From Flavobacterium sp. KACC 22761 (lineage in GTDB: Bacteria > Bacteroidota > Bacteroidia > Flavobacteriales > Flavobacteriaceae): a stretch of DNA of 64,000 bases. Both the position numbers and the translations under genes were made by a program. Shown here piece after piece: positions 27,702 through 35,726 of this stretch. The notes under the pieces are model-generated. The model did not search any database. It was not told where the DNA came from and saw only the letters and a program-made list of their open reading frames with translations. Where the stretch lies: assembly GCF_034058155.1 (NCBI RefSeq), contig NZ_CP139148.1, positions 2,976,001 through 3,040,000 of the forward strand. The letters run 5' to 3'. Position 1 is the stretch's first letter. Each line of letters opens with the position of its first letter.

Positions 27702-28862
27702 ATGATTTTACCTTTCTTAAAAAAGTATCAAAACACACCCAAAGGATATCGAATAGCAAACACCGTATTTTTTTTCCTGTCTGGAATTGGTTATTCTTCC
27801 TGGGTTTCCAGAATTCCGCATATACAAGCCCAATTGCATTTGTCTGAAGCTCAGTTTGGAGCAGTTTTATTTGCATTCCCAATCGGATTAATGCTTACTA
27901 TGCCATTTACAGGGAAATTATTGAATAAATACAGCAGTCGTTATATTATGCTTTTAGGCGCAATTATGTTCAATATTGTGCTTGCTTTGCCTGGTTTGGT
28001 GGCTTTTGTCTGGCAATTGGTAATAGTGCTTTTGATTTTTGGAGCTTCTCGAAACATTTTCAATTTATCGATCAATGCACAATCGCTTGAAGTGCAAAAA
28101 TTGTATCCAAAATCGATTATTACTCGTTTTCATGCCGTTTGGAGTATTGCAGTTTTTTCTGGAGCAGGTCTAGGTTATGTGATGGTTACACAACATGTTG
28201 CACCTTCGCATCACTTGTTGGGAGTAAGTGTTTTTATGATGGCGCTTACAGCTTGTTTTTATCCAATGAGCATTCACAATGAACCAGTTCCGGTAAAAAA
28301 GAAATTCTTTTCGATGCCCGAGAAAAATCTAATCAAATTTGCTTTGATTTGTTTCGTTTCAATGGCTTGTGAAAATACAATGTACGATTGGAGCGGAATT
28401 TACTTCGAAAATATACTAAAAGCTTCGCCAAAATTAACAAGTGCCGCATTTGTGTTTTTTGCAACTGCAGTAACTCTCGGACGTATTTTTGGAGATTATG
28501 GCGTAATGAAATTTGGCACTAAAAAAATTCTGCTTTATAGCGGTATATTGATAACAGTCGGTTTCGGAATTTGTTTTATCCTGCCTTTTGTTTATCCAAC
28601 TATTTTTGGCTATATGTTGATTGGGTTTGGCGTTTCTTGTGTTGTTCCTTTAGTTTTTAGTATTGCTGGAAGATCTTCAAAATTAAGCAGTGGTTCGGCT
28701 TTGACTTCCATTTCTACAATTGGCTATTTAGGGTTCTTGCTTGTACCGCCAATGGTAGGTTTTATCTCTGAATATTTAAGCATGAAATGGGCGTTTTTAA
28801 TTATGGCGCTTTTAGGTGTTTTGATGATTTTTATGGTGAATAAGATCGGGGAGAATGAGTAG
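27702..28862 (+). CDS. MFS transporter
   Basis: This 386-residue inner-membrane carrier has twelve predicted helices and an MFS loop 2-3 region (FTGKLLNKYSSRYIMLLGA). The N-terminus GIGYSSWVSRIPHIQAQLHLSEAQFG resembles YbjJ-type MFS proteins, often annotated as sugar or fucose-like permeases. The substrate is unknown. A TAATTTTG -7 box lies at 27675-27682, about 20 bases upstream of the ATG, so the leader is very short. It is followed by an array of 8-bp CTAAG repeats instead of a classical terminator. Confidence 0.88.
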   Translation: MILPFLKKYQNTPKGYRIANTVFFFLSGIGYSSWVSRIPHIQAQLHLSEAQFGAVLFAFPIGLMLTMPFTGKLLNKYSSRYIMLLGAIMFNIVLALPGLVAFVWQLVIVLLIFGASRNIFNLSINAQSLEVQKLYPKSIITRFHAVWSIAVFSGAGLGYVMVTQHVAPSHHLLGVSVFMMALTACFYPMSIHNEPVPVKKKFFSMPEKNLIKFALICFVSMACENTMYDWSGIYFENILKASPKLTSAAFVFFATAVTLGRIFGDYGVMKFGTKKILLYSGILITVGFGICFILPFVYPTIFGYMLIGFGVSCVVPLVFSIAGRSSKLSSGSALTSISTIGYLGFLLVPPMVGFISEYLSMKWAFLIMALLGVLMIFMVNKIGENE

Positions 28863-28876
28863 TTTTTTTAAAGTTT

Positions 28877-28908
28877 CTAAGATGCTGAGGTTCTAAGGAG
28901 CTAAGTTT
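28877..28908 (+). repeat. CTAAGnnn octamer array after the MFS gene
   Basis: Four units start at 28877, 28885, 28893 and 28901, exactly 8 bases apart. Three read CTAAG and one CTGAG, with variable triplets ATG, GTT, GAG and TTT. The array starts 14 bases after the stop codon. A short palindrome (CCGGATT-AA-AATCCGG, 28952-28967) follows in the same gap. Confidence 0.8.
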
Positions 28909-29024
28909 TTTATTTCTTTCTATAATGCATTGTGGATAATCTTTGCGCAAACCGGATTAAAATCCGGCCCTACAAAATTTTTCGAACCTTTGGTTCTTTT
29001 TATTTTTGCTCTACTTTAATCTTA

Positions 29025-29528
29025 TTAAGATTGCCCAATTTCAGATAATTCGTCTTTTTGTCCTTTTGTGATTTTTTCTTTCAGGTTAAAGGAAACATTC
29101 AATAAAATGAGCGCAATAATATTGATACTAACTGCAGCATATTCAGGATCAGCGTTCCATTTGAAATTAAATGTTGTTAATCCCATATTGTAAGTAAGCA
29201 ATGTATCGGTAGTTAGATTCAAACCAAAAGAGATAAACATTCCTGATGTATATGCAAATGTGAATCCCAAAACAGAAAAACTGATTATTTGCAAAATTTG
29301 ATTTATGATTGATAAATTCAGGCCTCTAACATAGTTTTTTTTGACTAACAAAATTCCGCAATAGATTGAAAAGGAATAAAATGATAAAAAAACAATTGTC
29401 ATTTTTAGAATTGGGAAATTTAAAATTCCTGCTTTTCCAGAAAAATATAGGGTTAGTGCAGTTCCAAGAATCCCTCCAATAATTTGATAAATCCCAAGTA
29501 TTTTGATGTTTTTTTCTGTTTTCTGCAT
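29025..29528 (-). CDS. Four-helix membrane protein of unknown function
   Basis: A 167-residue hydrophobic protein with about four membrane helices (YQIIGGILGTALTLYFSG, MTIVFLSFYSFSIYCGILLV, IINQILQIISFSVLGFTFAY and AVSINIIALILLNVSF) and a charged C-terminal tail KEKITKGQKDELSE. No family recognised. It is the last gene of a leftward set with another small membrane protein (24 bases upstream), a beta-propeller protein and a lipoprotein. Confidence 0.72.
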   Translation of the reverse strand: MQKTEKNIKILGIYQIIGGILGTALTLYFSGKAGILNFPILKMTIVFLSFYSFSIYCGILLVKKNYVRGLNLSIINQILQIISFSVLGFTFAYTSGMFISFGLNLTTDTLLTYNMGLTTFNFKWNADPEYAAVSINIIALILLNVSFNLKEKITKGQKDELSEIGQS

Positions 29529-29552
29529 TATGACAAAGCCATTTTAAAGTTG

Positions 29553-30002
29553 TTATTTCTTAATTGTAATTTTAGTATGATATTCAAAAATGTAGCTAAA
29601 AATCATCAGAATTGGTAAAGCAAGCCAAGCTGTAAAAACCAATTCAATTCCGTTTTGACCACCCGAACCATAACATAAAATATCTGCAGTTGTAAAAAAT
29701 ATACTAAGTGCAGTTTGAATAAAAAAGTATTCAAAAAAATTAAAGAAAATCAGATATGTTCTCAGTTTTTCTGAAGTTTCTGTTTCTTTACTCCTAAGTT
29801 TTTTAAGCATTAAAACAGGAAGCGAAATCATTCCAATCCAAGAAAGTGCCCAAAATGTTTTCCAAATTAAGGTGCATTCCATTCCTAGTTTTTGTAGAAT
29901 GAACTGACCACAAACTAAAAAAATAACAGTAAATCCTGGAATAATGACACCTATGAGGCAAAAAATCATGGTAGCTCTAATATAATTGTATTTATATTTC
30001 AA
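29553..30002 (-). CDS. Four-helix membrane protein of unknown function
   Basis: A 149-residue protein with about four membrane helices (ATMIFCLIGVIIPGFTVIFL at the start) and short loops, ending in a cytosolic-looking EYHTKITIKK. No family recognised. It is 58 bases downstream of the PQQ-like propeller gene and 24 bases upstream of another membrane protein on the same strand, suggesting one transcript. The low-complexity, Phe/Ile-rich composition is typical of orphan Bacteroidota membrane proteins. Confidence 0.7.
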   Translation of the reverse strand: MKYKYNYIRATMIFCLIGVIIPGFTVIFLVCGQFILQKLGMECTLIWKTFWALSWIGMISLPVLMLKKLRSKETETSEKLRTYLIFFNFFEYFFIQTALSIFFTTADILCYGSGGQNGIELVFTAWLALPILMIFSYIFEYHTKITIKK

Positions 30003-30060
30003 ATTATATCAATTGATTGCGTTCTTTAATTCTTTATTTATGATTATATAATTGAAAAAA

Positions 30061-31131
30061 TTACTTCTTTGCAGTTTCAATCACTTTTGGCGATGTGTTT
30101 GAATTTTCTCTTGTTGCTTTAAAAATAGATTTGATTGTCGCTAAATCAGTACTTATTTTATAAACTTCACCCGATTCATCTGCAAAATAAATAGCATTTT
30201 CAATCAGTACTGGACTTGATTTTATTTTTCCTTTTGCTGGAAATTTTTTGATTAGTTTTCCTGTAGCTTTATCTAAAACGTAAAGGTTTTTATCATCACT
30301 TCCAAAGAAGATTTTATTGCCAATTATAAGCGATTCTGTACAGGTACTAGCATTGGCTTTAAATTTCCATCTTGTTGTCATGGTTGTTTTGTCAAGACAA
30401 TAAAAGAAGCCTCCGTCATTGCCAAAGAAAATAAAATTTCCATCAATTGCTGGAGTTGAGGAAATCCATTCATTTGTAATGATTTTTGCAACCACTTTCT
30501 TTTCATCTAAGTTAAATTTGTAAAAATTCATATCGTTGCTGCCAAAAAAAAGATTGTTTTGATCCACAACTATTTTTCCAAAAACACCTGCAGAAGCGCA
30601 TTGATAAGATTCGACTAAAGATCCTTGTAAACTCAGTTTGTATATTTTTCCTTTTGTGTCACCAATAAAAATCGAATTATCCTTAAATGAAACAGGAGAA
30701 CTAATTGGCGCATCGGCATAGAATTTTCCTAGTGTTGAGCCGTCTCGAGGATCAAGAATAAATAAACTCGATGCCGATGTTACATACAGATTATTATCTA
30801 CAAGCGTTGGTTTATTTGCTATTGGGCTATAAGTGCCAAGGTTTATTTTCCAGATTTGCTTTCCATCAGCTCCAACGCAATAAACCATTGCGTTGCCATC
30901 ACCAATGAAAATCTTATTTTCTTTAATTTCTGCCTGACTGTATATTTCATTTTCGGCATTAAAAACCCAATTTGTATTTTTAGTATCGATATTCAGGGAA
31001 TATAAATTTTTATTTAAGCTCCCAAATATTAAATTTTTGTTTTGAAAATTTATTTTAGCAATAATGCTTTGTGCTTGCAAAGTGATTAGTGTTGCAAAAA
31101 AGCTGACAAATAGTAGGATTTTTATTCTCAT
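30061..31131 (-). CDS. Secreted PQQ-binding-like beta-propeller protein
   Basis: A signal peptide (ends TLQAQ) is followed by about seven PQQ/BamB-like blades of 35-45 residues with the recurring pattern I/L-F-I/F-G-D/S-x-x-G/K-x-x-Y-x-L-D, for instance IFIGDTKGKIYKLSLQG, LFFGSNDMNFYKFNLD and IFFGSDDKNLYVLDKATGKL. The fold is common in scaffold proteins and in quinoprotein dehydrogenases, but catalytic residues were not identified. It lies 21 bases after a DUF6265-like lipoprotein gene, hence probably the same operon and likely exposed in the periplasm. Confidence 0.85.
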   Translation of the reverse strand: MRIKILLFVSFFATLITLQAQSIIAKINFQNKNLIFGSLNKNLYSLNIDTKNTNWVFNAENEIYSQAEIKENKIFIGDGNAMVYCVGADGKQIWKINLGTYSPIANKPTLVDNNLYVTSASSLFILDPRDGSTLGKFYADAPISSPVSFKDNSIFIGDTKGKIYKLSLQGSLVESYQCASAGVFGKIVVDQNNLFFGSNDMNFYKFNLDEKKVVAKIITNEWISSTPAIDGNFIFFGNDGGFFYCLDKTTMTTRWKFKANASTCTESLIIGNKIFFGSDDKNLYVLDKATGKLIKKFPAKGKIKSSPVLIENAIYFADESGEVYKISTDLATIKSIFKATRENSNTSPKVIETAKK

Positions 31132-31152
31132 ATTTTAGCTTGTTATAAAATG

Positions 31153-31629
31153 TTATTTCTTAGTCATCACAAATTTTTCAGAACTTGGTTTTCCATTTAA
31201 ATTTCCCGAAATTTCAGCAGTTAAAGTGTTGTTTTGCCCTTTTGTGTACGTGATTTTTTGGGGATAATCATGTTTCGGATTTTCGAAAACTAATTTTTGA
31301 TCGGTTTCAGAAGTTGACGGAAAGAAAACAGGTTTGTCTTCATTTTGACCTCTTACGGTTGCTTTATAAGTCAAGGTTTCGCCTAATTGAGCCAAAATAA
31401 TAGTTTCAAAATGCAGCGTGTCTTTTCCTTTAATGAAATAAGAGGAGGCGCTAAAAGTACTGTCATTAAGTTTTTGCCAGTTTTCAGATAAAACACCTTC
31501 ATCAGAAGTATTTTCCCAATTTCCAATCAACCAATCGGCTTTCTTGATTTTGTCTTTTTCAACTGTTTCTTTTTTCTGGCACGAAACAAAAGTTATAACT
31601 AGGGCGATAAGGGTAATTTTCTGAAACAT
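31153..31629 (-). CDS. DUF6265-like lipoprotein
   Basis: A 158-residue protein with a lipobox (LVITFVSC, Cys 17) and one beta-barrel-like domain: ADWLIGNWENTSDEGVLSENW, then HFETIILAQLGETLTYKATV and LVFENPKHDYPQKITYTKG, ending SSEKFVMTKK. The W-L-I-G-x-W start and FENPxHDYPQ motif are characteristic of the DUF6265 family. Function unknown. It heads the leftward lipoprotein-propeller-membrane operon. Confidence 0.82.
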   Translation of the reverse strand: MFQKITLIALVITFVSCQKKETVEKDKIKKADWLIGNWENTSDEGVLSENWQKLNDSTFSASSYFIKGKDTLHFETIILAQLGETLTYKATVRGQNEDKPVFFPSTSETDQKLVFENPKHDYPQKITYTKGQNNTLTAEISGNLNGKPSSEKFVMTKK

Positions 31630-31739
31630 ATTTTTCCGTTTTGATTTTGTATTGAAGTACTAAAATAAGAAAAAAATGTTTGCAACGAATAATACTGATT
31701 TTCAGGGAATGATTTTTGAAAACAGGGAAAATTTATATC

Positions 31740-31812
31740 TCCCGCAGATTTAGCAGATTTGACAGATTTTTACAATACAAATTGCAAAATTAAATGTGTC
31801 AAATCTGCGGGA
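31740..31812. repeat. Inverted repeat TCCCGCAGATTT in the gap after topB
   Basis: TCCCGCAGATTT at 31740-31751 recurs inverted at 31801-31812, enclosing short direct AGATTT repeats (TAGCAGATTTGACAGATTT). The gap 31630-31898 has no ORF, only this repeat, a CGTAATTAGTGGC segment and the palindrome below. Confidence 0.6.
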
Positions 31813-31867
31813 AAAATTTGTGGAAATTCGCGTAATTAGTGGCAGAAAAAATCTGTGTGAATCCTTT

Positions 31868-31889
31868 TATCCCGATAGCTATCGGGAGC
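31868..31889 (-). terminator. Palindrome TCCCGATAGCTATCGGGA just after topB
   Basis: A perfect 18-bp palindrome (31870-31887) lies 11 bases after the topB stop, flanked on the minus strand by only a weak A/T tract (AAAAGG). It may terminate topB or be an interspersed repeat; no long T-run is present, so the terminator call is tentative. Confidence 0.5.
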
Positions 31890-31898
31890 GGCTAAAAA

Positions 31899-34208
31899 CT
31901 AAACGCTTTCAGACAAAATTGAGTAAACCAGTTCTTTAGTAGGTTTTTGATCTTTTAGTTTTGCTCGAACTTCGTCGAAAGTCACTTTGAAATCGCAACC
32001 CGATTTGTATTCGGCACAGCCGTACGCAGTTTTGCCTTTTAGGATGGTTCCTTTTTTGCATTTTGGACAAGTCAAAGCATCTGGACTTTCTTTAGTTTCA
32101 GCTTTTTTCTCTGTTTTCTTCGGTTCTAATTTCAATTTGTAATTTTCCTCAAAACGAATCAATCCTTCAACAGTTTCAGAATCAGTTTTGAAGCCTTTTA
32201 TGTTTACCGTCGAACCTTTTTGAATCAATCGCAAATATTGGCTTTCCGTGATTTTTTTATCATGAAAAACAAAAGGCAATACAAAATCACAACCCGATTT
32301 GTATTCACTGCATCCAAAAGCCGATTTTCCTTTTATCAGGTTTCCTTTTTGGCATTTCGGACAAGTTTCTGCTGTAATGCCAGAAGTTTTCTTTTTCTCT
32401 TTTTCTGCTTTTACAACAGGTTTTTGAATTGTTGCTGCATGCGAAATATTGGCATGTTTTGTTTCGCTTCGGACTTCATAAACCAAAGCTTCCACCATTC
32501 TTTTCATGTTTCGGATAAACGCAGCAGCAGTGAAAGTTCCTTTTTCGATATCTTTCAATTGCTTTTCCCAAGTTCCAGTAAGTTCGGCTGACTTGACCAA
32601 TTCATTCTGAATAGTATCAATCAATTGAATTCCGGTTAAAGTTGGCAAAACCTGTTTTTTGTTTCGAACAATATACTGACGTTTGAAAAGTGTCTCGATG
32701 ATATTCGCACGCGTTGACGGACGCCCGATTCCGTTTTCTTTCATCAATTCACGCAAATCTTCGTCATCAACTTGTTTTCCAGCAGTTTCCATGGCGCGCA
32801 GTAAAGTCGCTTCGGTAAACTGATTGGGCGGTTTGGTTTCTTTTTGAAGAAAAGAAGGTTCATGAGGCCCTTTTTCGCCTACAACAAAACTTGGCAGTAA
32901 ATCGGGTTCTTTTTCTTTTGCATTTGGATCTTCAAATACTACGCGGAAACCTTTTTTTAAGATTTCTTTTCCTGTTGCTTTAAAAGTCACTTCTGCCGCT
33001 TTTCCAATTACGGTCGTATTGGCAACCAAACAATCATCATAAAAAACAGCAATAAAACGTCTTGTAATTATATCATAAACCTGCTGTTGGTTGTATGGCA
33101 GATTATTTTGAATTCCGGTTGGAATAATAGCGTGGTGATCGGTTACTTTTTTGTCATTGAAAACCTTTGGTGATTTTTTTATTTTTTTCTCCAAAATGGG
33201 TTGGGTCAATTCGGCATAATTAGTTAATTTTTGCAGAATTCCCGGCACTTTCGGATAAATATCTCCCGGCAAAAAAGTCGTATCAACTCTGGGATATGTA
33301 ATTACTTTTTGTTCGTATAAGGTCTGTGCGATTTTCAGCGTTTCTTCTGCCGAAAACCCAAATTTCTGGTTGCAATAAACTTGCAATCCTGTTAAATCAA
33401 AAAGCTTTGGAGCATATTCGTTTCCGTTCTTTTTGTCAACCGAAACAATTTCGAAATCACTTTCTTTTACTTTTTCGGCCAGAATTTCTCCGTCTTCTTT
33501 GTTTAAAAAACGACCTTCTTCATAACTAAAAAGCGTTTCTCTATATAAAGTCTGTAATTCCCAATACGGCTGCGGTTTGAAGTTTTCGATTTCTCTAAAA
33601 CGATCCACAACCATTGCCAGTGTTGGCGTTTGTACGCGCCCAATAGATAAAACTTGTTTGTACCCACCATGTTTTACGGTGTACAAACGCGTCGCATTCA
33701 TGCCTAAAAGCCAATCTCCAATCGCTCTTGAAAATCCGGCGTAATATAAATTATCGTAATTGGCTGACGGTTTCAGGTTTTCAAAACCTTCTTTGATGGC
33801 TTCGGTCGTCAAAGATGAAATCCATAAACGCTGAATTTCGCCTTTGTAATGGGCTTCGTTCATGACCCAACGCTGAATCAATTCTCCTTCTTGTCCAGCA
33901 TCCCCGCAGTTGATGACCACTTCGGCTTTGTCAAAAAGACTTTTAATGATTTTAAACTGTTTCTGGATTCCCGAATTCTGAACGACTTTGGTTTCGAACT
34001 TTTCAGGAAGCATCGGCAGATTGTTCAAATCCCAGCTTTTCCAATGCGGTTTGTAATCATTGGGTTCTTTCAAGGTACATAAATGCCCGAAAGTATAGGT
34101 CACTGCATAACCGTTGCCTTCGTAATAGCCATCGTGCTTGGTATTAGCACCCAAAACGGATGCAATTTCACGCGCTACACTTGGTTTCTCAGCAATACAG
34201 ACCTTCAT
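31899..34208 (-). CDS. topB: DNA topoisomerase III
   Basis: This 769-residue type IA topoisomerase has an N-terminal Toprim domain (CIAEKPSVAREIASVLG; NCGDAGQEGELIQR), the SIGRVQTPTLAMVVDRF segment, and the catalytic Tyr in VITYPRVDTTFLPGD. The motif GIGRPSTRANIIETL is present. The C-terminus carries two related zinc-ribbon-like modules (TCPKCQKGNLIKGKSAFGCSEY and CPKCKKGTILKGKTAYGCAEY), each with C-x2-C and a Cys pair. It relaxes and decatenates DNA by single-strand passage. An octamer-type repeat lies just upstream of its start. Confidence 0.95.
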   Translation of the reverse strand: MKVCIAEKPSVAREIASVLGANTKHDGYYEGNGYAVTYTFGHLCTLKEPNDYKPHWKSWDLNNLPMLPEKFETKVVQNSGIQKQFKIIKSLFDKAEVVINCGDAGQEGELIQRWVMNEAHYKGEIQRLWISSLTTEAIKEGFENLKPSANYDNLYYAGFSRAIGDWLLGMNATRLYTVKHGGYKQVLSIGRVQTPTLAMVVDRFREIENFKPQPYWELQTLYRETLFSYEEGRFLNKEDGEILAEKVKESDFEIVSVDKKNGNEYAPKLFDLTGLQVYCNQKFGFSAEETLKIAQTLYEQKVITYPRVDTTFLPGDIYPKVPGILQKLTNYAELTQPILEKKIKKSPKVFNDKKVTDHHAIIPTGIQNNLPYNQQQVYDIITRRFIAVFYDDCLVANTTVIGKAAEVTFKATGKEILKKGFRVVFEDPNAKEKEPDLLPSFVVGEKGPHEPSFLQKETKPPNQFTEATLLRAMETAGKQVDDEDLRELMKENGIGRPSTRANIIETLFKRQYIVRNKKQVLPTLTGIQLIDTIQNELVKSAELTGTWEKQLKDIEKGTFTAAAFIRNMKRMVEALVYEVRSETKHANISHAATIQKPVVKAEKEKKKTSGITAETCPKCQKGNLIKGKSAFGCSEYKSGCDFVLPFVFHDKKITESQYLRLIQKGSTVNIKGFKTDSETVEGLIRFEENYKLKLEPKKTEKKAETKESPDALTCPKCKKGTILKGKTAYGCAEYKSGCDFKVTFDEVRAKLKDQKPTKELVYSILSESV

Positions 34209-34251
34209 TTTTTCATTTCTTGTTGGACAGCGAAATTAGGGAATTTTTTTG

Positions 34252-34291
34252 GAAAGGGGCAAAGGTTCTAAGGAACAAAGGGGCAAAGGTT
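34252..34291. repeat. Octamer array variant (CAAAGGnn/CTAAGGnn) upstream of topB
   Basis: Five 8-base units begin at 34252, 34260, 34268, 34276 and 34284 (GAAAGGGG, CAAAGGTT, CTAAGGAA, CAAAGGGG, CAAAGGTT). This is a relative of the CTAAGnnn arrays with A in place of T at the second position. Confidence 0.65.
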
Positions 34292-34375
34292 TTTTTTGAA
34301 TGATTAAAATTCGGGTTTGATTTTTATTAAATGAAAAAGCTGCAACAATATTTTCTGCAGCTTTTCAATGATAAT

Positions 34376-34801
34376 TTACAATTCTTTTTTCTCGGCAAAA
34401 CCAAGAATATACCCATTCAGATCTTTTAAATAGAATTCTGTCATTCCGTACCAAGTGGTTTTCAGATCTGTTATTTCAAGATTTTTATTTTTAAGAGTCG
34501 AATAAAATTCAGTTATGCCTTCAATATCCATATAAAAAGAGACTGTTGCACCTATTGGTAAATCTTTGGTGAAAAGAACATCATTTTTGAAGGTGTCTGA
34601 ACGCTGAAACATGAATTCTACATTGTCTTTTTGCATCATAGCATAAACATATTCTTTGTTTTTTGCTAAAGTTTGTTCAACGCCGTCTTGAGTTTCTGGA
34701 ACAGCCATAATAAGTTTAAAACCGAAGTTTTCTGTGTAAAAATCAACAGTTTTTTTAATGTCGGTTACTTCAAAATTAGGAGAAAGTTTGCTTATTTGCA
34801 T
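34376..34801 (-). CDS. VOC-family (glyoxalase/bleomycin resistance-like) protein
   Basis: A 141-residue protein with two beta-alpha-beta-beta-beta modules of the vicinal oxygen chelate fold: LSPNFEVTDIKKTVDFYTENFGFKL and, later, GATVSFYMDIEGITEFYSTL plus TTWYGMTEFYLKDLNGYILGFAE. The final Glu-like position (DLNGYILGF) fits the metal-ligand region, but the full metal triad cannot be assigned, so enzyme versus binding protein is undecided. It lies 31 bases downstream of an AraC regulator on the same strand and is probably its target or partner. Confidence 0.87.
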   Translation of the reverse strand: MQISKLSPNFEVTDIKKTVDFYTENFGFKLIMAVPETQDGVEQTLAKNKEYVYAMMQKDNVEFMFQRSDTFKNDVLFTKDLPIGATVSFYMDIEGITEFYSTLKNKNLEITDLKTTWYGMTEFYLKDLNGYILGFAEKKEL

Positions 34802-34832
34802 TTTGATTGAATTTAAAAATTATACAACAAAA

Positions 34833-35576
34833 CTATTTTTCTTCTGTTTTTGATAATTGTAAAAATCGGTCGTTTTTATTTTTGCTCAATTCTTTTGGTG
34901 TAACGCCGGTGTATTTTTTTATTTCTTTAATGAAATGCGCTTGATCAAAAAAATCAGCTTGCAGACTAATATTGCCATTTGAAATTTCTTCATAAGAAGC
35001 ATTGCAGCGAACAATTTTTAAAAACTCTTTCAGTGGAATTCCAAATTGCGAACTAAAATAGCGGTTGATCTGTCTGCTGTTCCAAAAAATCTGGCCAGAA
35101 AGTTCAGAAACCGATTTTGTTTTTTGCTGATAGACAATTTCGAAAAGTCTTAATTTTCGGCTGTCTATTTCGTTTAAATATTTAAGCGAAGTTTCTAATC
35201 TTGCCGAAGTTTCGTGAACAAATTTCTCAAACTCATCAGATTTATATGTGTCGAAATTCCAAAAATGAAAAGGCAAGTTTAAGGCAGTATCTAAAATAGA
35301 TTTGATTTCTTTTTGAAAAAGATATTCAAGTGCCAAAAGCTTGAATCGGATGGCAAAGAATTTTGTGTTTTTTGGAATTAGAATATCTTTTGGTTTTGTC
35401 CAAATGCCAGTTAGTTTTAAGGTTGCTAAAACATCATTTTCAAATTTGGCTATTAAATCAAAATAACCATCGGGTAAAATAGTGTGTTCTACTTCGAGAT
35501 CAGTGGTTTCATAATACCAAAAACACTGTACAAAGTTGGTCAAAAATCCTGCGGGTTTAATTTCTTTGTAATTCAT
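34833..35576 (-). CDS. AraC-family transcriptional regulator
   Basis: A 247-residue protein with an N-terminal sensor domain of the DUF6597 type (PAGFLTNFVQCFWYYETTDLEVEHTILPDGYFDLIAKF) and a C-terminal double helix-turn-helix (SVSELSGQIFWNSRQINRYFSSQFGIPLKEFLKIVRCN; YTGVTPKEL). It probably controls the VOC gene 31 bases downstream and may autoregulate. On the minus strand upstream, CAATCTTTGTAATAC resembles a -7 box with one mismatch. Confidence 0.92.
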   Translation of the reverse strand: MNYKEIKPAGFLTNFVQCFWYYETTDLEVEHTILPDGYFDLIAKFENDVLATLKLTGIWTKPKDILIPKNTKFFAIRFKLLALEYLFQKEIKSILDTALNLPFHFWNFDTYKSDEFEKFVHETSARLETSLKYLNEIDSRKLRLFEIVYQQKTKSVSELSGQIFWNSRQINRYFSSQFGIPLKEFLKIVRCNASYEEISNGNISLQADFFDQAHFIKEIKKYTGVTPKELSKNKNDRFLQLSKTEEK

Positions 35577-35641
35577 TGTTTACTTGATTTAAGTTGATGT
35601 ATAAAGTAGTATTACAAAGATTGATATTTTCTTTTTAATAA

Positions 35642-35683
35642 ATAAAAACGCTACAAAGAATATTTTCCTGTAGCGTTTTGTGT
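35642..35683 (-). terminator. Terminator of the S9 peptidase gene
   Basis: AAAACGCTACA pairs with TGTAGCGTTTT, loop of about 14 bases, T-rich on the minus strand, 45 bases past the S9 peptidase stop. Confidence 0.82.
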
Positions 35684-35726
35684 AGCCTAATTGCTAGGTT
35701 TAAGATTTCTTTTTACAGAACAAAAA

